A stretch of DNA of 64,000 bases. It comes from Vibrio inusitatus. Lineage in GTDB: Bacteria; Pseudomonadota; Gammaproteobacteria; Enterobacterales; Vibrionaceae. The notes under the pieces are model-generated. The model saw nothing but the letters and a program-made list of their open reading frames with translations, was not told the origin of the DNA and did no database searches. Made by a program: the position numbers and the translations under genes. The number at the start of each line of letters is the position of its first letter. Position 1 is the stretch's first letter. Of the stretch, positions 16,724 to 25,266 are shown piece after piece. Location of the stretch: NCBI GenBank assembly GCA_024346935.1, contig AP024878.1, positions 620,001-684,000 of the forward strand. Direction: 5' to 3'.

Positions 16724-18454
16724 TTAAGCGATGGCAGGTTCTGCTTTATTTACTTCTTGTGTTGTATGTACAGTAACGTCCCCACCTAGCATCGTCGCGT
16801 GAACTTTAATGCTCTTCACATCTTGCTTAGCGATTTCTATCGGGTTTTGGTCAAGAATAGCCATATCCGCAAGCTTACCTACTTCAATAGAGCCGATCAT
16901 GTGCTCTTTTTCCATTAGATAAGCAGCGCCCATAGTTACTGAATGAAGTGCTTGCTCTGCAGTTAGACACTCTTCTTCACCATACACGTTACCAGAGAAC
17001 ACACATTCACGGTTCATTGCACCCCACATCATGAACAATGGGTTTACTTGAGTTACAACATCATCACAGTGAATTGAGAAAGGGACACCTTTCTTAACTG
17101 AAGTTTGGAACGGGTTCAGTGTTTTAACACGATCTGGTCCAACAGTTACTGTTGCGTGTACATCACCCCAGAATGGAATATGCGTACCAAACAGGTTATG
17201 GACAACACCTAATTTGTTCATACGGTCCATCTGCTCTGGCGTTACCATTTGGTTGTGCTCAAGACAGTGACGAGCGTTTGACTGTGGACACTCAGCTTGC
17301 ATTTTTTCAATTAGGTCTAGTAGCTCGTCAGTACAACCTTCACCATTACAGTGAAAAGAAATGCTGTAACCCGCTTTATGAGAGTAGAACACATCTTCGT
17401 ACATTTTCTCTTGTGAGAATGATAGATGGCCACTTTCTTTACCGTTGTAGTACTTTTGACCTTTCTTCAGCAATGCTGTGAAGCCTTGAATGGAGCCATC
17501 TGTATTTAGATATTTCGTTTTTGTTGCCCATAGACGGTCATTACTTTGGTCTCTAAACTCAGCAAGTTGCTCCGTTGTGAAGTTTGGTACTAGTGGGTAA
17601 GCAGCCAAACGTGCACGGAAAGCTGGCATTTTAGACAAAGCTTGGTATAGAGGGTAAGGGTTAGTTGGAACGCCCATACCACAATCTGAAATCGTTGTTA
17701 CACCTAAACGGCTAGCGCTGTCTGCGTAACCAATCATTGCTCCTATAGCGTCTTCTGGCGTACCTAAGTCATAAGCACCAGCAGCAATTGCTTTTAGGAT
17801 GTACGGCATTTCTGCAATTTCACCCGTTAGACGGTCATTTTTACGAAATACAAACGCAGGATCATCACTCAGGCTGTAACCTACTTTATCCATTGCAGCG
17901 GTATTTTGAACACTTACGTGACAAGATGCGTGCATAAGTAAGATTGGAGAATCATCACAAAGAGCGTCTAGGAAATCACGATCAATGATAGTGCCGTCGC
18001 TCATTAGAAGAGGGTCTAGACCCCATAGATTTAACCATTCTCCTTGTTTCCCCGCAGCGTTGTGTGCATCAACAAAACCTTTGATTTTAGCTTTAAGCGC
18101 ATCTTTAGTAAGGCTAGCAGTAAGGATTTCACCACCACCTGCTGTACGTTCGATTTGACCAACATAACCAAAACGAGCAGTAAACAGTGCAGCACCAAGT
18201 GGGTGCATGTGTGCTTCAATGAAACCAGGTACCACTGTCTTCGATGCAAATTGTGTATCTAGTCTGTATTCAATATTTTCATTGGATAGGTAGGTTTCTG
18301 CTTGTTCTTGCGTGCCAACAAAAGATATCTTTCCATGTTGAACGACGATGGCTGTCGCACTAGGCTGGTCTTCATTTACTGTGATGAATCTGCCGGTGTA
18401 AAGGACCGTTTCTTGACTATATTTTAAACCTGTTTTTAGCGTGTTGTTGTTCAT
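16724..18454 (-). CDS. Amidohydrolase-3 family protein (YtcJ/NfdA-like)
   Basis: A metal-dependent hydrolase of the amidohydrolase superfamily, 576 aa, in the size range of YtcJ-like proteins and N-substituted formamide deformylase. Visible: VPGFIEAHMHPLG with the HxH motif (about 75-87), NTDGSIQGF, FHCNGEGCTDELLDLI, LEHNQM, and the late FSIHCDDVV with the Asp region. There is no signal peptide, so it is cytoplasmic. It is cargo in island 1 with no matching transporter or pathway gene beside it. The substrate is unknown. Confidence 0.8.
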   Translation of the reverse strand: MNNNTLKTGLKYSQETVLYTGRFITVNEDQPSATAIVVQHGKISFVGTQEQAETYLSNENIEYRLDTQFASKTVVPGFIEAHMHPLGAALFTARFGYVGQIERTAGGGEILTASLTKDALKAKIKGFVDAHNAAGKQGEWLNLWGLDPLLMSDGTIIDRDFLDALCDDSPILLMHASCHVSVQNTAAMDKVGYSLSDDPAFVFRKNDRLTGEIAEMPYILKAIAAGAYDLGTPEDAIGAMIGYADSASRLGVTTISDCGMGVPTNPYPLYQALSKMPAFRARLAAYPLVPNFTTEQLAEFRDQSNDRLWATKTKYLNTDGSIQGFTALLKKGQKYYNGKESGHLSFSQEKMYEDVFYSHKAGYSISFHCNGEGCTDELLDLIEKMQAECPQSNARHCLEHNQMVTPEQMDRMNKLGVVHNLFGTHIPFWGDVHATVTVGPDRVKTLNPFQTSVKKGVPFSIHCDDVVTQVNPLFMMWGAMNRECVFSGNVYGEEECLTAEQALHSVTMGAAYLMEKEHMIGSIEVGKLADMAILDQNPIEIAKQDVKSIKVHATMLGGDVTVHTTQEVNKAEPAIA

Positions 18455-18893
18455 AGTTGTGACTTCGCTTTATATGGTAAGGAATGAAATTAGGAAAACC
18501 TAATAGCGCTACCTTCTCGAATTTCGCCCGCAAATACTAACAACAAAAAGTAGCAAAAAATGATAGTTAAAAATTGAAGTGAAAAGTGAACATTCAAAGG
18601 ATATAAAAAATCATTAATCATTAACTATCAATTAATTACAGACCATGAAAATCCTTTGGTCGAGAACTAACGCCACTAATATTATTTTTTACCGAACAAA
18701 AAAGTGCTCAACGTTGTAGCTAGATTGTTCTGATTCATCAATTAATAAATGAATTCATTCTTCACGTAATGTCACCAATTTTCTGAACAACATTGATAAA
18801 CATAATAGGCAGGCCAAAGTGGCTAGAATTCTTATAATACCAATTACATTAATTATTTTATCAATGTAACCCAGTCTCTAAAGCAGAGTTATA
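18455..18893. other. Gap without a gene, upstream of the amidohydrolase
   Basis: AT-rich, with no supported ORF. It must hold the amidohydrolase promoter; no clear regulatory palindrome was found. Confidence 0.4.
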
Positions 18894-19012
18894 TCACTCT
18901 GTTTTTATCTTCGAAAAATCGATTCCATTCTGACGAAGCCAACTCCAGACTTGTTCTATCGGATTTAGCTCAGGTGAATAAGGTGGGATGTGAATAACGG
19001 TTAGGTTTTTAA
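18894..19012 (-). pseudogene. IS630-family transposase, C-terminal remnant
   Basis: The minus strand reads through the IS630 DDE C-terminal signature IPPYSPELNPIEQVWSWLR and ends at a stop at 18894-18896. The rest of the gene is missing, and the fragment stops at the IS66 remnant. Confidence 0.8.
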
Positions 19013-19013
19013 A

Positions 19014-19265
19014 GTGTTCCTCTCGAACCCACACCTTCAAATCGACACGAACCATCTTGAACGAGCTCTGCGAGTGATCCCAATGGGAAGAAAGAACTTC
19101 TTATTCTGTTGGACTGAGTTGGGTGCGGAGCAGTTAGGTGTGCTTCAAAGCTTAATGGTGACCTGTCGACTTCATGATATCAACCCTTACGCCTACCTTG
19201 TTGATGTGCTACAACGTGTTTCGATACATCCAGCCACTTCAATGGAAAAAGAAGTTCGCTGGTAA
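19014..19265 (+). pseudogene. IS66-family transposase, C-terminal remnant
   Basis: The translated fragment has the IS66 TnpC ending: TNHLERALRVIPMGRKNFLF, then GVLQSLMVTCRLHDINPYAYLVDVLQRV, which is the catalytic Glu region and IS66 C-terminal domain. The front of the gene is absent. The two IS remnants touch head to head. Confidence 0.8.
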
Positions 19266-19572
19266 TTTTTTAACGTCTGATGTCGCTGAAATGGGGTGAT
19301 CCGGCCTCAAAATGTTAGCTCACCGCGAACGAACATGTTTGTTCATCAGAGAGTGTTCGTTCTTAACGAATACTCTTTCATTTTAGGAAACCTTTTGTCC
19401 CAAATCGTACTGGGTTAATTAATATCAAGAAGGTAGGGTTGAGTGTAGTGACCCAGATGATGATTATGAAGGTTGGGATGAGTGGCCTTAGTGCTATCCT
19501 AGCCAATAAAGTCGTCTAATTTCACGTTCAAACTGTGATTTCTGGAAGTGCTAGTGCTGTACTCAATGGCAG
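19266..19572. other. Gap between IS66 remnant and island 1 integrase
   Basis: No gene. An imperfect hairpin (AGAGTGTTCGTT / AACGAATACTCT, one wobble) at about 19350-19376 followed by TTTCA may be a weak terminator. Confidence 0.35.
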
Positions 19573-20778
19573 CTAGAGGTACGGGTTTTTAGCATCAACG
19601 ATATGTAGACTCCACCAATTCATCATCTCTCTTCGGCGTTCCAGGTATGTGGCTCGGTTGTATGCTGCTCGAGTCTGGTTTGAGTCAACATGTGCCAGAG
19701 CTGATTCTATAAGGTTAAAGTCAAACCCCTCTTCGTTAAGAGCCGTAGAAGCTATTGACCTGAAACCATGACTTACTAGCTTTCCTTGGTAACCCATACG
19801 CTTTAAGGCTGCATTGACGGTTTGGCTATTCAAAGGTTTGAAATTGTCGATAGGTGAGGGGAAAACATAGGGACTCCCCCGCCTAATAGTTTTCGTAAAG
19901 CGCAACAACTCTACGCAGTATTCACTGAGTGGGACAATATGTTCGCGTCTTCGCTTCATTCTATTCGCTGGTATGGTCCATGTCTTCTGTTCTAGGTCTA
20001 CCTCTTCCCAGAGAGCGTTTGAGGCTTCACTAGGTCGAGACATAGTGTGCAGTTGAAACTCAATCAAGCATCTTGTGACTCTATTTAGATATGCTCGGGA
20101 TATTGTTTGAAGTAGTTCTGGTAGCTCGGATGGGGGGATAGATTTCATGTTCTGGGCTTTGGGTTTCTTGAATGCGACATGAACCTTTGAGATCGGGTTT
20201 GAGAAGGTTTTTCCTGTATTCACTGCGAAATCGATTACCTCATTGAGTCTTTGGCATAATCTTTTTACCGTTTCTAGATTCCCTTTCGATTCAACAACTC
20301 TTAGAACTTTGATGACTTTAGGGGCGGTAATCTTAGAAATTGGAACTGTACCAAGAGAAGGGAATACGTGCAGCTCGAGAGAACGCAATATATCTTGGGC
20401 ATAGTCTTTAGTAACACTGTGCTTTTTTACCTCAAGCCATTCCTCTGCCACGTTGGCTAGCAGATTGTTCTCTTCATTGAGCTCTTCCTCTTTTTGCTGT
20501 GCTAGGTGGCTTTTTGGATCTATCTTCCGATCCAGTAAGTATCTGTACTCAAGCACTGTCTTCCGAGCTTGCTTTAATGAACAGTGAGGAAACTTACCTA
20601 CCTGAAGCTTGGTTCTTTTTTTTGTAAGTGGGTGGGAGTACTGAAAATAGAAAACTTTAGAACCGTTCGGGCGAACCCTCAATGTTAAACCATTGCCGTC
20701 TGTGAGCAGTTTCTCTTTGTTTTTACAAACAAGGCCAGCGATCTGTGTGTGGCTGAGTTTGGTAGCGGGTTTCGGCAT
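19573..20778 (-). CDS. P4-type tyrosine integrase of island 1
   Basis: A 401-aa site-specific recombinase that would insert island 1 into ssrA. DUF4102 arm-binding domain at the front (LTDGNGLTLRVRPNGSKVFYF, KLQVGKFPHCSLKQAR), core-binding domain, then catalytic MSRPSEAS (Arg), SHGFRSIAST (HxxR), LAHVDSN (His) and AYNRATYL (Tyr). It lies 160 nt from att2 and is transcribed away from it, the standard layout. It resembles the internal integrase at 13496 in length and motif spacing (same SQTVNA..LKR.GYQG block), so they are relatives. Confidence 0.9.
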   Translation of the reverse strand: MPKPATKLSHTQIAGLVCKNKEKLLTDGNGLTLRVRPNGSKVFYFQYSHPLTKKRTKLQVGKFPHCSLKQARKTVLEYRYLLDRKIDPKSHLAQQKEEELNEENNLLANVAEEWLEVKKHSVTKDYAQDILRSLELHVFPSLGTVPISKITAPKVIKVLRVVESKGNLETVKRLCQRLNEVIDFAVNTGKTFSNPISKVHVAFKKPKAQNMKSIPPSELPELLQTISRAYLNRVTRCLIEFQLHTMSRPSEASNALWEEVDLEQKTWTIPANRMKRRREHIVPLSEYCVELLRFTKTIRRGSPYVFPSPIDNFKPLNSQTVNAALKRMGYQGKLVSHGFRSIASTALNEEGFDFNLIESALAHVDSNQTRAAYNRATYLERRREMMNWWSLHIVDAKNPYL

Positions 20779-20785
20779 GTTTTAT

Positions 20786-20837
20786 GTCCCCAAAGTTTCA
20801 TGTTTGTTCCCCAAAGGTAGTTTTTGGGGAACAAAAA
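20786..20837. promoter_or_regulatory. Arm-type repeats upstream of the island 1 integrase
   Basis: GTCCCCAAAG (20786-20795), TTTGTTCCCCAAA (20803-20815) and its inverse TTTGGGGAACAAAAA (20823-20837). The last two form a perfect inverted repeat. The same sequence lies inside the left end at 8973-8987. They probably bind the integrase and overlap its promoter. Confidence 0.6.
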
Positions 20838-20909
20838 GTCTAAGTCACAGTGAGGTCTCTTGGCGCTTAGTGGGGTTCTAAGTTATTGATTTTCTTATCT
20901 GCAGGCAAT

Positions 20910-20935
20910 AAAAAAGCACCCGTCTGGGTGCCTTT
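20910..20935 (-). terminator. Island 1-borne ssrA-direction terminator at att2
   Basis: GCACCC gtct GGGTGC (20916-20931) with an A-run on its left is a minus-strand terminator placed just beyond the att2 copy of the ssrA 3' end. Confidence 0.75.
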
Positions 20936-20940
20936 CTATA

Positions 20941-20957
20941 CGATTTGGTGGAGCTGG
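20941..20957 (-). repeat. att site 2 (island 1 / island 2 junction)
   Basis: Contains the core TTGGTGGAGCTGG shared with the ssrA 3' end; sequence on both sides differs from att4. Confidence 0.85.
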
Positions 20958-21240
20958 AAAAAATGGAAACCAGTATCACCGTACTATTGTTAAAAGCCTT
21001 ACTCTACTTAAGTTTAGAGAAGAACTGCCTACACAAACTGTATCATTAATTTCGTGACACCAGTTCGTTTCTGCATATAGCTTAGATCAAAAATACGGCC
21101 TACTGAAAGGCCGCGTCTCAATTTTGACTGTAATTAAAAGTTTGGACGCCAGTTCAAGTCCCGCTTTAACACCAGATTTAAAGCCTTGAGCCTTGTTGGG
21201 TTGTAGTGTTTACAGCAACCCAACAAGGTTACTCGTAACT
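20958..21240. other. Left end of island 2
   Basis: No gene. It contains TTCGTGACAC (21051-21060), matching repeats beside the island 2 integrase, and an ssrA-like fragment listed separately. Confidence 0.45.
21144..21174 (+). other. Degraded tmRNA/tRNA 3'-end-like fragment
   Basis: GGACGCCAGTTCAAGTCCCG followed by an ACACCA-like end resembles the ssrA T-arm and acceptor (GGACGCGGGTTCAACTCCCG in the intact gene), but on the opposite strand to ssrA. The T-stem no longer pairs, so it is not functional as a tRNA. Confidence 0.45.
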
Positions 21241-21434
21241 TATATGTAAACCTTCGTTGCTTTCAACGTTTATGTAAACCTTCGTTGCTTTCAACGTTTA
21301 TGTAAACCTTTGTTGCTTTCAACGTTTATGTAAACCTTTGTTGCTTTCAACGTTTATGTAAACCTTCGTTGCTTTCAACGTTTATGTAAACCTTCGTTGC
21401 TTGCAACGTTTATGTAAACCTTTGTTGCTTCAAA
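21241..21434. repeat. 28-bp tandem repeat, seven copies (iteron-like)
   Basis: Units begin at about 21243, 21271, 21299, 21327, 21355, 21383 and 21411, with only C/T changes (CCTTCG or CCTTTG) and one CTTG change; the last is shortened. Each unit contains two small inverted repeats, GTTTAtgTAAAC and GTTGctttCAAC. There are no spacers. It is followed at once by a small HTH-protein gene, an arrangement like plasmid iterons or partition sites. Confidence 0.9.
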
Positions 21435-21611
21435 ACAGTAAAGACACGCAGGTGTATTAAGTAAGATCTCCACATAAAAATTAATTGTAGTGAATACTAA
21501 CTTAATAAGTAGTTACTACGATAAGGCTATGTTTTTAAAAGAAAAAATCTATTGATGCATTGGTTTTTTTTGCATAATCTAAGTGTTTCTTGGGAACAAA
21601 TAGGAGTGGAT

Positions 21612-21899
21612 ATGATAATCTGGAGTGAGCTTCAAAAAAGTGAGAAACAGGCTATTCGAACTGCTGTAGCTACGTTAATGCGTACTGGTGTGTTTACGGC
21701 CTCACAAGTAACCGATTTTATAGATGTAACTGAAAAGACTTTGAAAGGTTGGGAAACCAATAGCCAGATCAAAACGTGCCAAGATTTAGAATATGAAAAA
21801 CAGTTGCTGTCAGAGAGTCTTGAGAGGAAAAAAAAGGAGCATAAGCAATTAACTGATGCTCTGATACGAAAATTGATGGAAGCAGGCACGTTAGAATAA
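21612..21899 (+). CDS. Small HTH and coiled-coil protein next to iterons
   Basis: A 95-aa protein from ATG 21612, which has AGGAG 5-9 nt upstream; the longer frame from 21552 lacks this. It holds an HTH-like stretch (VFTASQVTDFIDVTEKTLKGWE) followed by a Lys/Glu-rich helix (KQLLSESLERKKKEHKQLTDALI) likely to form a coiled coil. It probably binds DNA; the adjacent 28-bp repeats are the obvious candidate target. No family is recognised. Confidence 0.55.
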   Translation: MIIWSELQKSEKQAIRTAVATLMRTGVFTASQVTDFIDVTEKTLKGWETNSQIKTCQDLEYEKQLLSESLERKKKEHKQLTDALIRKLMEAGTLE

Positions 21900-22258
21900 C
21901 TTATTGAGTTGTTTGACTTTGTACCATTCAGAACTACGCGTTTCAGGTATTAATCAGGAATTTCTGAGTCATCTCCAGTTGTTGAAGCGCGCAGTCTAGC
22001 TATAGCATCCAGTATTCCTCGATCGAAAGAATTCCTGATTCTGAGTAGTGCTGTTTGGGTTAGTATTTACTGTCATGTTGGTGGGAGCGCAGTACGGTTA
22101 AAGCTACGCACTAGGTTTTACCATACCAATATGTCCCTAATGATATGGTTGCCTGTTTATCATTTCTGCTAAAGAAGCCCTGAAGAAATGATAAGTGTTC
22201 AATTCTACTGGCTCATTCATTTGAAAGCTCTGGTTGGAATAAAGCTAGATGGTCTTCG
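21900..22258. other. Non-coding stretch with two long inverted repeats
   Basis: AATCAGGAATT (21952-21962) pairs perfectly with AATTCCTGATT (22030-22040), enclosing 67 nt with GC-rich inner segments. TATCATTTCT (22158-22167) pairs with AGAAATGATA (22184-22193), probably terminating the convergent genes. No ORF is supported. Confidence 0.5.
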
Positions 22259-23329
22259 TTATTCTTCTGTTCTGTAGATATATGCAGGCTTCCAACCTGC
22301 TAAAGGTTCAAAGATACTGTAGATCTTCTTCATTTGCCCAATAATGGCCTCTTTTGAGTTTGCATTTAGGCTTAGTTGGATAGCATTTTTTAAAGAGTGT
22401 TTGTGCTCCTCAAAGAAAAGAACATTCCGGCAAAGTAGCTTGTGATAGTACTCGTAAGTCGGTGGCGCATCGAACTTTCCATTTTCCCCTCTGTTGCACT
22501 TCTTACATGAGATAACTAAATTCCAGACACCATTAGGGTTGGGATGATTTTGGCCAATTTTATTCATAATGGAGAATGGGAAAAAGTGGTCTACGTCTGC
22601 AAAATCGTCACTGTGATTTAAGACAAATTTACTGATCTTTCTGTTGCAGTAAAAGCAGCGCCCATTTTGATATGGAAGCAGAGTATCTACTGCTGATCTT
22701 AGCCCTATGCGTTTGTTACCAAATTCTGAATAGAAGAGCCCATCCTCTTTGTTGAATGTAAGCATGTTTGGAGCGATTCCTGCTCTCCACGCCTCTTCGA
22801 CGACACTCCATCTTGCCTGGTTTTCAGTACGGATGATGTTCTTTGCTATGTCGTCTTCAAGAATTTCGGCTAGTTTGTCGGTAATGGTGATTTTTTTGTA
22901 CTTTGCTTGATCTTCGAATAGCCTGTGTGAGTGAGCCAGAGTACCAGAGCCTACATTTTGATACGCTCCGAATACGTGATTAAAAATGGTTTTTCTTGCA
23001 TTCTGATTTAATTTGGCCCACTCAAGTTCACTTTGATCGGATGCTAAGTATTCATCGATTTTGAGTGTTAGTTTATTTTGTCCCCCCTGAAATTGGTGGG
23101 GATTATCGGTGTAGTGACGCACTAATTCTCGTAGAAAATCCTCTTGGAGGTCCTCATATCGGATTTCAGTGGATGAGCTGGTTTGCTTTAGTAGAGCATG
23201 GCAAAGTGCAAATTTGTATGTAGCCGTATTTTTGCCAAATAGAGTTAGAGTTCGGAAAGTATTTACCGTAGTGTTATCTTTGTCTATGAAGCTTCTGATT
23301 TCTTGTTTCTTAATAGTGTGTGCAGTCAA
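22259..23329 (-). CDS. HNH endonuclease family protein
   Basis: A 356-aa predicted nuclease. The C-terminal half carries the HNH core with zinc cysteines: GRCFYCNRKI (about 225-234), DVDHFFPFS with the catalytic His region, and NPNGVWNLVISCKKCNRGEN (about 264-283). The N-terminal ~200 residues are helical and not recognised. It lies 73 nt downstream of the serine recombinase gene on the same strand. A defence nuclease role is plausible for island cargo; a mobility role is also possible. Confidence 0.75.
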   Translation of the reverse strand: MTAHTIKKQEIRSFIDKDNTTVNTFRTLTLFGKNTATYKFALCHALLKQTSSSTEIRYEDLQEDFLRELVRHYTDNPHQFQGGQNKLTLKIDEYLASDQSELEWAKLNQNARKTIFNHVFGAYQNVGSGTLAHSHRLFEDQAKYKKITITDKLAEILEDDIAKNIIRTENQARWSVVEEAWRAGIAPNMLTFNKEDGLFYSEFGNKRIGLRSAVDTLLPYQNGRCFYCNRKISKFVLNHSDDFADVDHFFPFSIMNKIGQNHPNPNGVWNLVISCKKCNRGENGKFDAPPTYEYYHKLLCRNVLFFEEHKHSLKNAIQLSLNANSKEAIIGQMKKIYSIFEPLAGWKPAYIYRTEE

Positions 23330-23402
23330 ATTTAGCTTTCTCTGAGGTTATTATTGAGTACTTTACCTGTAGTTACTCTAGCTGTGAGTCATACTATGTC
23401 GA

Positions 23403-23948
23403 TTATTCCTTTATATAGCGATAGTACGTAGCCCTTCCAATTTTCAACTCTTTAGCTATCTCTGTGGCGCTCTTACCTTGTCTTTTCATTTCGTGAATGA
23501 GCTCAATATTGACGGTTTTCTTAGGTCGGCCAAGTGTTTTTCCTTTAGACCTTGCGACCTCTATTCCTTCACGTTGGCGCTCTCGAATTAGCTCTCGCTC
23601 CATTTGTGCAATGCTGGCTAATATGCCTAGAACGCCTTTTTGTGCCGCGGTCATCACTCCATTAAACTTCAAGCCTTCCTTGATAAACTCGATTGATACT
23701 CCCTTTTCAGACAACCTTTCTACGATAGCTACAGCGTCTCCCGCTCCGGATCTACATACCCTATCTAAAGAGTGAATTGTTAGCGAGTCACCTTCACGCA
23801 GATAATTTAAACATTCATCCCACACTGGCCTGCTGATAGTTTTAGCACTGCAATGCTCTTCAAATACTTTATCGAAAGTCATTCCATCTAACTGTCTATC
23901 TGTTTTTTGGTCACTACTTGAAACTCGTTTGTATGCAATATTAGCCAT
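23403..23948 (-). CDS. Serine recombinase (resolvase/invertase)
   Basis: A 181-aa small serine recombinase. It shows AYKRVSSSDQKTDRQLDG with the catalytic Ser, LTIHSLDRVCRSGAGDAV with the active-site Arg residues, GILASIAQMERELIRERQREGIEVARSKGKTLGRPKK, and a C-terminal HTH (ATEIAKELKIGRATYYRYI). The ATG at 23948 fits the family start. A cluster of TTTTGAGA half-sites in its upstream region is a likely recombination site. It would resolve or invert island DNA. Confidence 0.9.
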   Translation of the reverse strand: MANIAYKRVSSSDQKTDRQLDGMTFDKVFEEHCSAKTISRPVWDECLNYLREGDSLTIHSLDRVCRSGAGDAVAIVERLSEKGVSIEFIKEGLKFNGVMTAAQKGVLGILASIAQMERELIRERQREGIEVARSKGKTLGRPKKTVNIELIHEMKRQGKSATEIAKELKIGRATYYRYIKE

Positions 23949-24342
23949 GTATTCGTCTCTTAGTATCAAAACCTCTTAGAGTTTATGAGAATATGTATCA
24001 TAAGTACAGTATTCGTGGTTTTGAGACAGGCTTTTGGGGCGTCTCAAAAAGTATACTTTTGAGAGTCAGCTCAAACTTATGACAAAAGGAAAAATTCCGT
24101 TGTGGGCTGCTTGCTTGAATATTCTCCTGTGGAAAGTGGAGATGAGCGGTAAGAAGAAGCTCTACTTGAACATTGCTTTATAGTGTTACAAATGATCTCT
24201 ATAGTCTACTTTGTGCATATAAATTCAGCTATGTTAATTTTAAATTCACTTTCACTGATTGCGATTAGATGTGAGAGGAGTTGGTCAAGCTATCCGGTTG
24301 AGGTAATGTTTTTTCAGAGGCACTATTTGAAGGACATAAAAA
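23949..24342. other. Intergenic region between the serine recombinase and HUH genes
   Basis: No gene. It holds the res-like half-sites (24019-24064) and divergent promoters for the two flanking genes. Confidence 0.45.
24019..24064. promoter_or_regulatory. Candidate res site of the serine recombinase
   Basis: Three copies of one half-site: TTTTGAGAC (24019-24027), inverted GTCTCAAAA (24041-24049), and TTTTGAGA (24057-24064). The last two flank GTATAC, a central dinucleotide-type palindrome. Such inverted half-sites beside a resolvase gene are typical of res subsites. Confidence 0.5.
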
Positions 24343-25266
24343 TTGAGAACGATAACTAGCTTTGACAAGCTTGGGACAATGTCACTAGCTGTCCTCGGGG
24401 GACGTGTAAAACAGGTTATGAAAAACACGTCTAGATCTAGTCTTGATAAGGCTTTGGCTATGATGAGTGTCAATGGTTCGTATCTGAGAACTATTACTAA
24501 GAATACTCCTAATATTACTAATCGATTGAGAGTAGGAAGAAAGGTTAAAGCCGAACATAAATTTCGTTTCGGTGACACCTCTTATTCTACAGATGATCAT
24601 CTAACTTGTGCCTACATTTTGATGTCATTGATCGCTCAAGAGGTATGCAAGAAAATTCACTTTGTCACTATTAGTTTGAATGATGAAGAAACCATCAAGC
24701 TGTGGGAGGTAGCAGAGAAGACTTATGGCCCAACAGTCTCTACTACAGTGGCTCGTTGGTTTAGATATTATCCTGCTATCGAAAATGCAATTGTGGTGGT
24801 AGAGCGCTCTCATAACTCTAACGTTATAACATCGAATGGAATCAGGCCGAGGCTTCATTTGCACATTCTTTGTTTGTTATCTGAATCAGATGCGGAACAG
24901 CTGCAAAGGGATTTACTGTTAGATAAGCGCAAAAGGATACAAATCAAAGATGAGTGGGTTTCAAAATACAGATACAGTGACCTAGATGCTATCGAGGAGG
25001 AGTTGCTAGGTCCAATGCCTTTTGATGAGCCACAAGGTTCTGATGAATGGGCTAGTAGATATAAAAAGTATATCAATGGGACTTTGATGGTTTGTACGAG
25101 ACATCCGATATGCCTGAGAGCGGTGGATTATTTAACGAAGGAACTAAACAAGCCGATTGGAAGAGGCCCAAACTATTCTCTCATTGGCTTGAATGGGGTC
25201 GGGGATCTGCGCAGAGAGTTAGCTAAGCTGTGTAGGATCTTAATAAAGTCGGAAGTCTTAGGTTAA
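24343..25266 (+). CDS. HUH endonuclease / rolling-circle Rep-like protein (island 2)
   Basis: A 307-aa protein with the three Rep motifs in order: KIHFVTISL (104-112, motif 1), RLHLHILCL (170-178, HxH metal site) and AVDYLTKELNK (260-270, Tyr263 as nucleophile with Lys266). HUH Reps nick one strand to start rolling-circle replication or transfer. The start is a TTG with GAAGGA 8 nt upstream; a later ATG at codon 13 is the alternative. It is divergent from the serine recombinase. Assignment is by motif only. Confidence 0.6.
   Translation: MRTITSFDKLGTMSLAVLGGRVKQVMKNTSRSSLDKALAMMSVNGSYLRTITKNTPNITNRLRVGRKVKAEHKFRFGDTSYSTDDHLTCAYILMSLIAQEVCKKIHFVTISLNDEETIKLWEVAEKTYGPTVSTTVARWFRYYPAIENAIVVVERSHNSNVITSNGIRPRLHLHILCLLSESDAEQLQRDLLLDKRKRIQIKDEWVSKYRYSDLDAIEEELLGPMPFDEPQGSDEWASRYKKYINGTLMVCTRHPICLRAVDYLTKELNKPIGRGPNYSLIGLNGVGDLRRELAKLCRILIKSEVLG

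Larger units (their letters stand above)
8885..20957. mobile_element. Genomic island 1 at ssrA (about 12 kb)
   Basis: Bounded by att1 (8877-8900) and att2 (20941-20957), with integrase 19573-20778 next to att2. The repeat TTTGGGGAACAAAAA occurs just inside both ends (8973-8987 and 20823-20837), which ties the ends to one integrase. Contents: two lipoproteins, a 96-aa and a 109-aa unknown, an Integrase_1-type recombinase, a hairpin-rich segment, a second P4-type integrase with an AlpA-like protein, a KfrA-like protein, an amidohydrolase and IS630/IS66 remnants. It is probably composite. Confidence 0.8.

Noticed and set aside
21241..21434. CRISPR array from 28-bp repeats
   Set aside because: The repeats are head to tail with no spacers and no cas gene nearby.
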